64,000 bases of DNA from contig JAPQWV010000674.1 in the NCBI GenBank assembly GCA_027422505.1, positions 62,001 through 126,000 on the forward strand, given 5' to 3'. This document shows, one piece after another, positions 42,237 through 54,715 of the stretch. Numbering within the stretch: the stretch's first letter is position 1; each line of letters starts with the position of its first letter. Made by a program: the position numbers and the translations under genes. The notes under the pieces are model-generated. The model saw only the letters and a list, made by a program, of their open reading frames with translations. It was not told the origin of the DNA and made no database searches. This DNA comes from Craterostigma plantagineum (lineage: Eukaryota > Streptophyta > Magnoliopsida > Lamiales > Linderniaceae).

Positions 42237-45073
42237 CTAAATTATTTCTTGAGGGAGTTTTAATAACACATGTCTCTTTCGGAGATGTGGGTTTGGGTGT
42301 AGCCTCTTTAGGTGACTTGGCTTTTTCGACTTTTGTCGTCCTAGGCGGAGATTTAGGAACCCATTTGGGTTGAACCTTGCAGGGAAGGTTAATTTCAGCA
42401 CGTACAAATGCTTTGGTATACTTGACCGCTGAAAAGATCTTTTCTTTTGATAATCTCCTAAGGTGCTTGGGGGACTCAATCTTTACGGGATACCTTAGGG
42501 AGTACAGGCATGCACAGCGCCATACGCTTTTTTTATGGCTTGATCTTGTTTCCTACGGGTCTTCCTAGTGGCATTTGTTTCAGAATGACTAATTTTAGCT
42601 TCAGATGTAGAGCCAATTTCGAAATTAGTGCTTCTAAAAATGGTAGGTTGTAGAGTACATGTAGAAGCAATTATTCGAAGCGAAGAAATGACTCTTTTAT
42701 TTTTACAAGTGTCATTTATTTGTACAGAAGAAGCAACATTCTTAGACATACTCAAATCTACTAGCTCCTTCTTAATACTAGACACTCTCGCCTTCGGTTC
42801 TAGTGCTTGCCCTACGCTCCCTGTAGACGTAGGTAAAATAGATTTAGTCTTAGAACTTTTAACAGAATTATCAATGCACTTTTGATCTTTCGAAGGTGAT
42901 TTTTTTATTTTCACGCTTTTCATAGTAGCGTGAGAGGTAGTTTGGGAGGATGAGGAAGCTTTGAGATTTTCCATCTCTTTTAAGAACTTTCTCTTTTCAG
43001 CTTCGAAATTCTCTATTTCTTTATCTAATTTGGCTTGAGCTTCCTCTATCTGTTTTATTATAGGAAGTTTGTAGAGAGAATTTTTATAATGAACGTCTTT
43101 GACTTCCTCGTAGTGTGTTTGAGGTTCAGGAGGTTGAACTAAATCACAGACAGGTGTTAGATGGTTTCATATTTTTGTCTCTTTCACTTAGTTCTGTGTA
43201 GTCAAAGTGGATTTCAGGCCCATGTGAGGCTCTTCTCTTAGACGAATCTAAAGTACTTTGTTTTGTCGCTTCAGTGAAATTTCTATGAGAGGTTACTCCT
43301 AAACCCATGTTCTTAATATATTTCTTTCTTCCGTAGAACACGTGGGTTAGTGAAACTTATGCCTTCTATTGGATTATAGAAGTCTGTATCCTTGGGCTGG
43401 TTTAGAAATATTGTCTGCTCAGGTGTCCCCTACGCGTAAGAATATCATCTAATTTCTTAATTTTCGCATATAACTTATTGTGTTCCTCACCTAGGAAGCA
43501 TAATTATTTTCTACCGTCAGTTTAGCGACTTGACAGGCATCAAGTTCTTTACCAAGCTCACTAACATTTGCATTAGATATTTCTAATTGAGCGTCTTAGT
43601 TAGTGACCTTAGTGGTAGCTTCAGTTATCTTACAATTTAGGGTGGCTTTCTCATTGAGATTCCTAACCAAGCAATTGTAGTTATTTGCTAGCCTATCTTC
43701 TAATTGCTTAATCTTTTTGCTATGCTGTCCTATTTGAGGTTGACTAGTCTCTCTAGAATGTAGGCTCGTAGTAAGTTCTTCTATTTTAGCACTAGAGCTT
43801 CTAAGTTCTGATTGGAGACAATTTATCTTCTTCTGAGACCTAGAAAGTTTATCCTCTACTTCCTTAATACTTTTCTGCTCACGTTTCATGTTAGCATATT
43901 GTTTTTGATATGATTCTAACATGGTCAATAATGTGGAAGAAGAGTCTACCTCTTGTGATGAGGTGGATGCGTTATCTTCGTCCTTTTGGTTGGATGTTTC
44001 GGCGTCGCTGTCGTCGTCAAGGCGTGCCATGAGGGCAAGATTCTCGTCTCTAGAGCTAGACGTGTTTTCGAGCCAGTGGTCCTGCCCTGCCATGAGGCCT
44101 ACTCGTACTTCCTTCTGCTTCGTGAGTTGAAGCTTCTTGGAGTAGTAATTAGCATCTCTTTTCTTGGGAAGGGTGCATTCTCTGGCAAAATGACCAGGCT
44201 TGCCACAGTTGAAGCACTTGTTGGGCTCTTTCGTGTTCTTGACTTCGGAGCTCTCTGGTACATGTTCCTTATTCTAAGAGCTTGAGGTCTGATTCCGATT
44301 CTGTTTCTGACTCTGATGAGGAGGGAGGCCTAACCATCTTTTCTTTGCGAGGCTTTGTCCCACGCTTCTCTGAGACTAGAGCAACGGTGTTGTCAACCTG
44401 CTTGCCCTTCTGCTCTCTCTGAGTCTCGCAAACATCTTCCTCGTGTTGGGCGAGATTATCAAAGACTGCATGAATATCCAACTCCTCCATATCTTTGTTT
44501 TGTCTAAGTTGAGTGGATATCTTTTTCCAGTCCGAGGGCAGAGATGATAGAAATATGATATTTGTTTCCATGTTCGTCTTCGAGATTTCTATCTTCCTCA
44601 TCTCGTTGAGAAGAGTGAGGTATCTTTGATATACATGATATAGGCTCTCCTCCGGCTTTGCTTTGAAGGAGTCATACACAGTGAGAATATTCGCCTTTTT
44701 GGCCTTGATGCCTACTTCCCTCCTCTGCATCATCCTATGCAACTCATCCCACATTCTTAGCAGTTGGGAGGCTGTCTATTTGTCTATAGATGTCTTACAT
44801 GGCTATCAGATCAGCCTTCGCACGGGCCTTTTCCTCGATAGACTACTCCCTAGGCACCTTAAGTCACGTAGTAGCGGGAATTTGAGGAGTAGCCGTGTCA
44901 TCACCGGATATGGTGACCCAAAACTGTGCAGGTCCCTCTTCGAGTGACTGCAATAAATTTTCGGCTTGATCTTTCAGAGCTATGAAGTTTAGGAAGCGGC
45001 TTCTCGAGACTGTATATTCACCGCGTTGCAAGATCGACAGACGATTGTCGTTTCCTAGCGAGTATGCATCCAT
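42237..45073 (-). pseudogene. CopH gag
   Basis: N-terminal part at 44,864-45,073 (NDNRLSILQRGEYTV, LNFIALKDQAENLLQSLEEG). UBN2-like core at 44,269-44,754 (MWDELHRMMQRREVGIKAKK, LPSDWKKISTQLRQNKDMEE). Zinc knuckle CFNCGKPGHFAREC at about 44,173-44,216. Then the acidic MAGQDHWLENTSSSRDENLA segment and a long coiled-coil-rich stretch (43,596-44,093). The C-terminal basic Ser-rich part is at 42,237-42,974 (TRRKQDQAIKKAYGAVHA). It forms the particle and binds RNA. The order is intact but at least five breaks separate the frames. Confidence 0.85.
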
Positions 45074-46138
45074 CTCTTCTTTGCTGTATTTTTGTTGACG
45101 AAGGATCTTCGTTTGTTGTTTTGACGTATTTGAGCGATGTTATGTGCTTCACAAGTAGCAATTTAGTTAGTAGCGTTTGATATTAAAGCAGTCGAGAATT
45201 ATTTTCGATTCTATCTTTAGATTTTCGATCAAAAATAATTCAGTCGTGATTAAAATGTATGTCATTGTTCTCGTGCGAGAAAGTGCGTCAGCGAGAAAAT
45301 TTTCGAGCGAGAAAAATTTGTGCAAAAACTTTCGATCGAGAAAAATCTTTTAATCGTGAATTTATTTCGATCGCAAGAAACAGTACTTAAGCTAGGTTTC
45401 TTGCTTAGTAAGAATGAATTCGTTGATTGAAAAAGTTTTTCGATCGCAAGTAATTTTCCCTTGGTCAAACTGTATTAGTTTTGGCCAAAAAAGTTTCGAC
45501 GGTAAGTTTTGCGAGCGCAAAGGTCGAAATAGATCTTCGTCGAAAAAGTTTTTCGCTAAGTAAGCTCGAAAAAATCTTCTACTAAAATCGTTCTTAGTAA
45601 AGACAATATTAGTGCTGACTTAGTGTTCTGATCGATAAAATTTCGCGCGGAGTTTTGCGATCGAGAAATTTCTGCGATCGAAAACTTTAGCGAGAAAAAT
45701 TGAAGTTCCACGAATAAAATCAGAACCCTAATTAACCCTGATTCAACCAAAACGATGAATTAGACTATGAAATCGCAGGTTTCTGCTTGTAATCAGAAGT
45801 TTGATTCGCACGAACAGACAACTAAACACATTATGAAGCAAAATATGTCAATTATAATCAAATTCAAACTGTGTTCAAGTTTGTTCTTCGCGCGAACAGT
45901 AACGATTCAATCTAATCTATTCTGCTAAATTGATATTCAAACTGCTACGGATCTAATCGCCATCGATTTCTATTGCTAGAATAAACACAGAAACATCAAA
46001 ATCAAATCAGATACGCACAGATTAAGGCAATTCAAATCGAAAAACTATTTCGCGCCAAAACTGTTCTTCGCGTGAACAGTTCCAGAATATAAATTTCGAT
46101 CTGAATTCTAACAATTTCGATTCAAAATAGAACGAATC
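45074..46138 (-). other. CopH untranslated leader
   Basis: About 1.06 kb between primer site and gag. It is AT-rich, with many palindromic CGATCG/CGAGCG/CGCGAA motifs flanked by A or T runs, densest at 45,200-45,700. No sense ORF seen. Confidence 0.75.
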
Positions 46139-46151
46139 TGCTCTGATACCA
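46139..46151 (-). other. CopH primer binding site
   Basis: TGGTATCAGAGCA on the element strand, complementary to initiator-Met tRNA, two bases from the LTR edge. Confidence 0.92.
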
Positions 46152-46153
46152 AT

Positions 46154-46493
46154 TGTTTGGTCCTCGTTTGTCAACACAATCAATTATAGGCAATCTAAGG
46201 AAATCGATTAGAATGATTGAATTATGAATTTCAATTGAAAACCTTCACTTGAAGAACACGAGAGAGAATTCCTTTAGTGTGAGATAGTTTCGCTGTTTCT
46301 CTGTCTAGGATTGAATTCGGCAGCCTTTCGGATCTAATTATCTGTATTAAGCTCAATGTGTGTAATACTATTTATACGAAACAAACTTGGTATAAATATC
46401 AAACTAGTCCTAATCTAAGGACTACTATACATAAAGCCCCTAATTACAAGGACAACTAACGAAATCAAGCACAATTAAGATTGATACTCTACA
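46154..46493 (-). repeat. CopH 5' LTR (340 bp)
   Basis: Element strand TGTAGAGTATC...GACCAAACA. It pairs with the LTR at 31,134. The duplication ACAGG follows at 46,494. Confidence 0.93.
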
Positions 46494-46498
46494 ACAGG

Positions 46499-48980
46499 CA
46501 ACTACGCCTGACAGAGGCTCTGATCTCCATGATCACATCCGACGAGCCTGAATCGACAGCACCAACCCGGAGGAAACTGAACGCAAACCATCTCCTCACA
46601 CGACTACCTCGTCCGAAGCCACGGAACATGACGAGGAAGCTCCCTTGGTTAGACAGGTTCCCCAACAACTACTCTCATCCACTGAACCCGTCGACACAGC
46701 TGTCACAACACATCAGACACGACGCAACTTATTACTGCAGGTGCTGAGGACTTCTCTTTGCTCAATCTCGAGCAGCAACACGAATCTCTTGCAACCACCG
46801 AGGTCGAGACTCGGATTCTCATCACAACTGGCCCCGACCACTAAGTGTCTGACTCACAAGTTCAATCAGAACCTGCAACAACATCCATAGAGATGATTTC
46901 TTTGGAATTATCTTGAGGATTGGGTGGAAGTCTCTCAACGTCACAACTTCAGGTGACAATGAGCCATCCTAGTCAGACGGTGTTCACTTATGGCTTGAAC
47001 AGGCAACATCAGTCGATCTGGTATCATAAGTCGTGCTCAAGGTGGCACGTTGGTAAGATTATCTGACGTTGCGCTGGAACGCCAACCTGGCTTCACTTCG
47101 GAGGTGTTCGCCCCGTTCGTGAGGGAGGACAGACTACAAACAGCTCTCTCTGGCACGCTTACTTCTTTTGAAGATCGACTTATGAAGAGAGTTCATGCAG
47201 CTATCGAGACATACCTATGTGACACTGGGAAAGCACCCGTCTCTGAGGCAACCACGTCCAAACAACTTCCACAAACCTCTCACCTAAGCCTCCACCCACA
47301 CAATCCACCCTTACAAAAACACCCATCCAATCACCCATACTCATCAACCCATATATCGTACCCATTAGTGAACTCCATATTATTTTAGTCGCCAGACTAT
47401 TTGGACTTCCCCATTGGACTCCTCAAGAAGAAGACCTCTTCAGGTGTCTTGTTGATCGTCCTGACCCACCTACACAAACATGCCGCGGCCAAGGCTCCAA
47501 CTCCAAACGCCGACATGACGACCCTGACGATCAGGATCGCCATGAGGGGGATAAGAGGCCGAGGACATATACGGCTGGTCAAGAATAAGGCTCGGGCTCA
47601 GCTCAGATAGGTACAGGACAATCAGTGATACCTCACGACCCATAACCCGCTCACTAACCGAAACCCAAGCCACCACGCACCGGACCCAAACTCTAACCCC
47701 AATCGAACCATGCACCATATGAATGCCTCCGCCCACACCTCCACCAACGATGATCACAAGCCCACTGCTTCCACAAGAAGAAGAGGATGCAGAAATGCTC
47801 TTAATCTCAACCGCTTCGGACCAGTTGGGGACATCAAGACGTGAAGTCGAAAGTCTGCGATAAGTACATTTCGACGGACAGTGGGTGACTCACCATCTAC
47901 CTGACACGATCGGAAATCAAAGGCTCAAGGATGTTCGCCACTTTCTACGCCTTCGGTCGACCTAGTTCTCCTAGAAGACGAAGAACTTCAGGAAGGCAAG
48001 TGCTACAATTTGGATCCCCAAGGCTTCCAGAGTGGATTGCACAACGAGCGGACACCCCTCCGTCATTGACCGCATGGACCGTTCGAGTCAACTCGCCACG
48101 GGAGAATGTACGGATAGAAGTCTCGTTCCTCGAGGAAGCTCGTCAGCATATTTGGAGGTCACCAGACAAGATCAAGAAGGTGAACGAGTTCAAGGTCAAA
48201 GTTATCTCCCATTGGGATCAGCAAAGAAGGATGGACTACCTATACAGGCTGACCCAACTCGAACCAGATTGGAAGCTGGGACTCCCTAAAAGTCAGCTGA
48301 GGAGCCATTTCTAGAATCGACCTCCTGTATACCAGCTGTTGGGAGTCTATCACTCAAAAGGAAGATTTTCAACTCCAGACTACATCATCAAGCGGATAAA
48401 CAGAACTCAAGAAGAGATAGACGAGAGCTATCTACTTACCTTGCAGCCCACGAGATCTACCATCTTTCTAGATGTACGTGGAGAAGTTCAATGATCCTCA
48501 AGGCTATATAAAGAACGAAGGCTCGAGGGAATCAAGCGGTTCATGGTGCGCCAAGTCAAGTACTTTGCCGCACACGAACTTCAGATGGCTCTGGAGAGCA
48601 ACATGAAGAAGGTCTATGTGACAGCTCCATGCTAGAAAGGTCCTGAGATCGAAGGGCTCCCCATCAATATCATGTTCTTGGACCCAGTGTTAGATATCAT
48701 TTATCACAACATAGTTGCTGAGAAGATTAGACTGATGCTAACGACTGAGGTTAACAAATTTTGCGATGGGGTGCTCAAGTTGATCAGGAGGAATATCAAG
48801 AGAAGAATGGAAGAAATCGATGAAGAGACCAGGCTACCCGATCGAAAAAGAATAAGAGAGCAACCACCTTTGACTAAGATACTCGAAGCCATTGAGGAGC
48901 GTATAGATCTAAGAGACACTATTAGGCATTATGGGCATGCGCTTGGCTTGCGCAGGTCGTTCTACGCCCGACAAAGATAG
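46499..48980 (+). pseudogene. CopD third ORF, C-terminal two thirds
   Basis: Continuation of the ORF cut at 31,133. Landmarks: an acidic Thr/Ser-rich part, the basic RRHDDPDDQDRHEGDKRPR segment (about 47,505-47,560), LPEWIAQRADTPPSLTAWTV and SFLEEARQHIWRSPDKIKKV, then SHWDQQRRMDYLYRLTQLEP (47,931-48,314). It ends LDPVLDIIYHNIVAEKIRLM and GHALGLRRSFYARQR before a stop at 48,980. These parallel CopH blocks in the same order. Several frame changes, so not translatable as one protein. Confidence 0.82.
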
Positions 48981-49005
48981 ACAGAGTAGAAGGGCAATCA
49001 AGCAC

Positions 49006-49017
49006 AAAGGGGGAGAT
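49006..49017 (+). other. CopD polypurine tract
   Basis: AAAGGGGGAGAT immediately before the LTR. Confidence 0.9.
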
Positions 49018-49366
49018 TGTAGAATATGCTTTGTAATTCTGCTTTGATCTTGTTAGTTATCTTTGTAATTAGGGAAGTTTCTTGTATTAGTCCATAGATT
49101 AGGACTAGACTATTATTTATACCAAGTTTGTTTGGTATAAAACAATTGTAAATATTGAGCTTAGAAGAAAAACTTAGTAAATTGATCCCAAAGGCTTGCA
49201 ATTCAAATTCTAGAGAGAGAAACATGAAAATTTTGTCACTCTAAGCGAAATTTTCTCTCGAGCTCTCAATAGTAGTTTTCAATCGTGAGGTCAAGTCAAA
49301 TAATTCTAATCGTAAACTTTACAATTCGAGTATAGGATCATAGAGTTGATAATGGACGACCTAACA
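49018..49366 (+). repeat. CopD 3' LTR (349 bp)
   Basis: TGTAGAATATG...CCTAACA, same family as the CopA and CopH LTRs. It marks the right end of CopD. The target duplication expected at the far left end is TAAAC (49,367-49,371). Confidence 0.9.
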
Positions 49367-50400
49367 TAAACCAATCAATAATCATACGCATGAATGCCAG
49401 TCACACGCATGCACATGAAGCACAAACAAGGAATACATAACTCGATTCAAAGATTAAATAAAATACGAATAGCATTAGTTAGTAGTCATAATCCGGCCTA
49501 CCATGACCTAAATCACAAAGAAATTACGCTAGCAATTAATAAGCGGAAGCGACAATGAATCGAAAGAACACATTGTCCAGAATACAACATTAAAAGATAA
49601 GAATCTGCCCTCGTTACGGTATTCACGTCGTCTTGCTCTGGGCCGTCGGTTGTATTCTAGTCGCAGACGTGAATCGTTCGCAACCCTCTTTTCCTTAGCC
49701 ATCAAAAGCTTCTCTATGGTCGCAGTTGTCTCTCTATTATTTCCAGCCGCCCATTCTTTCTTCGTAACAGCCGCCTTATATAAGTGTGAGGGCAGCCGAC
49801 TTAATCTTTTTGAAAATCCTTCATGAATATTTGACTTTTTTATTTTGAATATTTTCCTTTGGTCATGCATGATCCTTGGCATAAAATAACCTCATCCTCA
49901 CTCGCTCTTCACGTCATATAGCTGCCAAAAGAATAGAAAATCTGGTAAATTTTCAAGGCTGCCTCAAATAAAGTAGAAAATTGCAAGAAGATCCGCTAAG
50001 ATTCAAATCGTTCCAAAAGTGATATTATTTTCCCTCCGTCGATCTCGTTTGGACATCTATCGAAAAATAAATCTAAACATAAATATAGGATATTCGAGGA
50101 AATTGAGGTGAATAACGATCGTAAAAGCACTTTTACCGGTAAAGAAATTACGCAAAATCCTAACTTATCACTTTTTTCGGATAACGAAAAAGTATTTTGT
50201 CTCCTGTTGGGGACCTCAATTCAAAACCTTCACTACCACGATGTTCAAACCCTCAAGACCTTCATACTCAGAAGCGGTTTCACAACTTCAGAATCTTGAT
50301 CAACGCTGCAATTGATTCTCTACTCATTCAGCTTTTTCACTCTCCCAACTCAGCGGTCTATGGCCATCAACAATATCAGCCCGAACACCTCTTCAAGTAA
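49367..50400. other. Unassigned DNA between CopD and CopJ
   Basis: AT-rich, no coding signal. The minus strand has a TATA-like motif (CTTATATAAG near 49,776), and the stretch could be the outer part of an older LTR element, but I cannot pair it with anything in the window. Confidence 0.4.
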
Positions 50401-52595
50401 CCGCAACAACATGTTTACGTCTTTGGGTCCCGGATTTGAGGCGCAACAATTTAGTAATTCAAATCAGGCCTTCTGAACATTTTTTCTCTACTACACAACG
50501 AGGACGACCTCCACCACCAGGAGAGCGACGAATGAATCAAACTAAGAGAGCTCAATATCGAAATGAAATATGCCAGTATTCCGAAAAAGTAGGCCATATT
50601 GCAAAATTTGTTGGTGGGTGCCTAAGCGTTCGACGTAGAGTCACGGACTTCCTCAAGAACTTGCTCCATTGTCGAGACCGAATGGACTTCAGACACGGGC
50701 GCTTCAACAGATGACAGGTAAAACAGGTATGCTAAGTAATATTCCCAAATATTCATGGTCTGATTCTATTACGATTGGCATGGTTCTTCCATACCAATAA
50801 CAGGTATTGGTGAGTCACTTATCAAACAAAAGAATTCAACCTTACCTCTTAATGACGTACTTTTAGTCCCAAAAGAAAAAATTACTTTCTATAAGCTAAC
50901 TAACGTCTATATTTCCTGTTAATTGTGAATTTTCTCATGTTGTTTTTTGTGTAAGGATCTGAAATCAGGAACACCAGAAGTGCATTTTGTGATCGATTTA
51001 AGTCTGGTACAACAACTACTTGGCATCAATGTCTAGGGCATCCACAAGTTTCAGCTCTTCAGTTAAAGAAAATTAAAAATTTAACTAATGTCTTAGGCTA
51101 AATAAAGAGTGAAGACTTATGTGATGGCTATCAGGTAGGGAAGCTTAGCAGGTTTCCCATTCACGTTCTGAACATTCTAATTGTGGTAGTTTTGAAAAAT
51201 ATGATCGTGACGTATGGGCGCCAGCCCCGGTTTTATCCATTGAAAAAGTTTGTTTTTATGCATGTTTGACGATTATTCAAATAATAGTTGGAACATTCCA
51301 TTATAACATAAATCAGATTTTTTTACTGCTGACCTACTATTTGAACAACACGTTGATAGACAGTTCAACAGAAAAAATGAAGTTTTTCATTCAGACGATG
51401 GAGGTGAGTTCGTCAAGTCAAAACTATAATCTCACTTTCTCTCAACATGTAGCATTCATCAAATCCCATGTCCATATACTCCAGAGCGAACGTGTATAGT
51501 TGAAAGACGCCATAGGGTTATTCGTGAATTAGGTATGACTATGATGTTTCATAGTAATACTCCTCTTTCTTATGGGTAGAAGCGTTCACTATAGTAGTTT
51601 ATCTCATTAGCCACTTGCCTTAATCTTCCATGAGATTTGATACTCTGTATTTTATGTTGCATGGGAATCATTCTGACTATTCATCACTTCGTGTGGATCT
51701 AAATGTTTTCCTTATACTTGGGATATGCGGAATCACAAATTTACTCTTAAGCTGTTTTATGTGCTTTCGTCGGCTATAGCGAATAATATAAATGATATAA
51801 AAGCTATCATCCTACGAGTAAATCTTTTTTATTTCTCGTCACGTGGTTTTGGATAAACATCATTTCCCTTTAAGCAAGGTTCTAATTCTTTAGCGCTCTC
51901 ACATATTTAATATTTCTTACTCTTGGTTATTAGAAACTAATAGTGATTCTACCGCAGATTTTTCTTCATTGGCAAGTGAACCACCATGTTCAAGTCTCCT
52001 ACTCCACATTTATTACAACACCATCTTGTCCAATAGTCTCTTATGATCCACTCATCTCACGCAGATCATCATCTCCATCAGACTCAAATTCGTCTGGTCC
52101 CACTCAACAACACAATCAGATTTTGCTCAACGCCAACAGGATTTAATCACTTGTCCTATGAACACTTTTTTCAAAGCTGGGATCGTTAAACCAAATCCGA
52201 AGTACATGCTGACGGCCATCTCTGTTGCCAACATCCCACGTGAACCCAAAACCATTAAATTGGCCCTATCTCATCCTGGTTGGAAAGCCGCTATGGAAGA
52301 CGAACTAGCTGCTCTCATACAAACAAGAAGTTCATTGTACGTAAAAATGCATGTTATAGGTTAATGGGTCTTCAAGAGTAACCATAAACCTGATGGAACT
52401 GTTGATCATGTAAAAGTCCGACTCGTAGCAAAAGGATATCAGCAATTCGATTATAATGAGACGTTTTCTCCAGTCATTAAACCGATACTATACGTCTTAT
52501 CTTATCCATCATTGGTAAAACTTTGGCCAATACAACAACACGACGTCAAAAGTGCATTTCTGCATGGTGATCGACACACGATGTACTAATGTAAA
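50400..52595 (+). pseudogene. CopJ: highly decayed copia gag-pol
   Basis: A separate, older copia lineage in many broken frames. A zinc-knuckle remnant is at 50,436-50,714 (ICQYSEKVGHIAKF, with two Cys lost). Protease-region words lie at about 50,755-50,930 (GSSIPITGIGESLIKQKN, LPLNDVLLVPK). Near 50,970-51,140 it reads WHQCLGHPQVSALQ (GAG-pre-integrase). The integrase is hardly readable. RT is at 52,158-52,590: EPKTIKLALSHPGWKAAMED, KSNHKPDGTVDHVKVRLVAK and QQHDVKSAFLHGD, where it stops abruptly. No LTRs identified. Confidence 0.7.
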
Positions 52596-54715
52596 GCGCA
52601 AGTGTGATAAGTGATAAATAGAACGAATACGTATTTACGATCACCGACTTGCAATAGGCAGTGGACCTATCATTTGCGGGGAAGTAAAGTGACTAAATGG
52701 CAGTAATTCCTACCCACTCACGAATTTGTTGTCGCCGTAAACGTTCGTGGGGACCTAAGATCCAATTACTAGACGTCGAGGTTCGAGTATTTGCTTACGC
52801 CCTATACTACAATCCTATCATCTATGAATGGCCTAATCGTTATTTAGCTATCGCCCTAAATGATGTACCACAAATACGCATCAACACATAGACATATTGA
52901 CGCAAAAGAAGCAATTCATAGAATATCAAATAGTCAAAACACGTGTTCACGAATATTCTATATCCTAGCTACGATACGACCTACCGTTCATCTAATTCCA
53001 AAAACAAAAGTGAATTAGCGAACAGAGGTGGAGAACTCATAAATCTTCCCTACGATGTGATCCAGGGTTATTTCTAGGTAGAGTTCTCATTCCTCGATCA
53101 ATTCGGCGTGAATTCATTGTTAATCCATCTATCCCACGTCTAGTAATCACCAATGTGTTTCCTAGGATTCTTGATCGTTTATCAACATATCTGAAATCTT
53201 AGGGTTGAGTTCTGAATGATTTCCCCTTTTTTGAGTAAAAAATTGGGCCTTTTAAAGAAGGGAACGACATCTTTACCGCTACTAAACAGGCCTTCACGGC
53301 CACGAAGGTTTAAATTATCTAAATTCCCGTTGTCGGAAACCCTTAACAGCCTCGCGCTAAGGCTGTAACGGTCGTGACTGAGTGTAACTTTGTTTGCTTT
53401 GCTCTCAGCTCATCTTCACGGCCTTTTACTACAACGTTCACAGCCGTGACATCTTCTACAGCATCATACTTTGCCTCGTTTGCTCCTTTTTGTCCGATAG
53501 TAATCCCAAGGTCCTAAAATATTAAAATAGGTGTGAATATAGCTATTAAATGCATAAAATGACTACTAATACTCTATTATAACCCAAATAATATTATAAT
53601 AAACATATTATTATATGTTTATCAAACCCCCTCACACTTATTTGCTTGTCGTCAAATAAATTTTAGATGTAAGAAAAGGGCATCAAAATGACCGCATGAC
53701 TATTCGCAATTCATCAACGCAGGTAGAAAGTAGAGAATGGAATCTAGCAAGCTATTAATAACATTACGCTAGTGATCAACACTTATCAACACGAACTTCC
53801 TTAGCACAACTAATCGAGATCCACACCTCACAAGGATTCACTTAAATCACTTAGTGTATAAGCTAATATATCGGTGAATCGCTCAATTCATGCAATATCT
53901 AGTCCCTACCATATGCTTGCAAGTCGCTCACAAGTCTACTACTTGAGGTGGTAAGCGTAAAGCTGAAGGTCTTTTTCGGGTAATAAAGGGTCGGACAGTA
54001 ACGAGGTGGTAGCATGGAATCATATATGAGCAGCAGTGGTGTCGGTCTTCATGTCAGTGTCTAATGCACGCCGGGAATCAGCCATTCTGTTTCTGTCATC
54101 TTGGTATTCCACTTATTTCCGCCGCCACGTTCCACTAAACCTTCCTTCTCTCTCTCTCTCATCTCGTTCTCCTTCCATTCTCTTTTTTTTCTTTCTTTTT
54201 TTTTTTTCTTTCTTTCTTTCTTTGTTTGTTTCTTCTTCTTCTTCTAGTTCTTTTCTTCTTCCCCTTTTTTCGAACAAACTCTTTGCAGTTTCAGTTGTGC
54301 GCTCTCCTTCTCAAGATATCTTTGCGCGTTGAAAATTATTGACGAGGGAGTTATTGATTACTTTCGGCTTTCTCTTGGGGCATCATTTGGCTGCGCTTTT
54401 TGACTTTGACATTCGACCTTAACTTTCACTTAACTCGGGTTTAGATTATCTCTAGAGGCATATTCAGGTTAGTGGCTCGTGATTACGAGGTTTCAAGAAT
54501 AAAGAGGCTTAGGTTAAAACTGCCTTACTACGGTGATCAGGCGTTGTCGGAAACTTTGGATATGGGTTTATTTCCTAATGCCTTCATAATTTTCACGCCA
54601 ACTGCACCACAAGCAGCTTCAGCACGTATCAGACAAGCAATTTGTAGAGAGACATAAACTATGCACTACCCATACAACCAAGAAAAATGAGCAAAAGCTC
54701 GTCAGCTCAAACTCT
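52596..54715. other. Unassigned non-coding DNA
   Basis: No gene recognised. It includes AT-rich sequence around 53,540-53,620, a CT/T-rich tract at 54,140-54,260 and a few short open frames without family motifs. The style (several hundred bases of non-coding, ACGGCC-rich then T-rich sequence) resembles LTR or leader DNA of old gypsy elements. I cannot show ends. Confidence 0.35.

Larger units (their letters stand above)
31134..46493 (-). mobile_element. CopH: complete 15.4-kb Ty1/copia element with a third ORF
   Basis: Complete from LTR to LTR with a perfect target duplication, ACAGG, at 31,129-31,133 and 46,494-46,498. Order on the minus strand: 5' LTR, primer site, leader of about 1.1 kb, gag, protease, integrase, RT-RNase H, spacer of about 3.85 kb, third ORF region of about 3.5 kb, polypurine tract, 3' LTR. 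The two LTRs (340 and 351 bp) differ at roughly 7 in 100 positions by eye plus small gaps, so the insertion is not very recent. Every ORF except RT-RNase H is split by stops or frameshifts. Its size is large for a copia element, comparable to the SIRE/Maximus class. Confidence 0.93.
7225..49366 (+). mobile_element. CopD: old plus-strand copia element, the backbone of the nest
   Basis: Pieces of one copia element can be followed in order along CopH: gag 7,229-8,107, protease 8.19 kb, integrase 8.5-9.4 kb, RT to 10,976, spacer to about 12,665, then the third ORF and the 3' LTR at 49,018-49,366. The stretch of about 12,670-30,697 is inverted, with its CopD parts at 12.7-13.03 kb and 29.15-30.70 kb on the minus strand. 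Gyp interrupts it at 13,027-29,140 and CopH at 31,134-46,493, each with a perfect 5-bp duplication. The 5' LTR and gag start are not in the window. The RNase H domain is deleted and all frames are broken. Confidence 0.8.

Noticed and set aside
54036..54332. Serine/phenylalanine-rich ORF near the CT/T tract
   Set aside because: Composition comes from TTC/TCT repeats; no family motif.
54472..54657. Short ORF of 61 codons
   Set aside because: No recognisable domain, no partner elsewhere in the window, and the surrounding DNA is non-coding.
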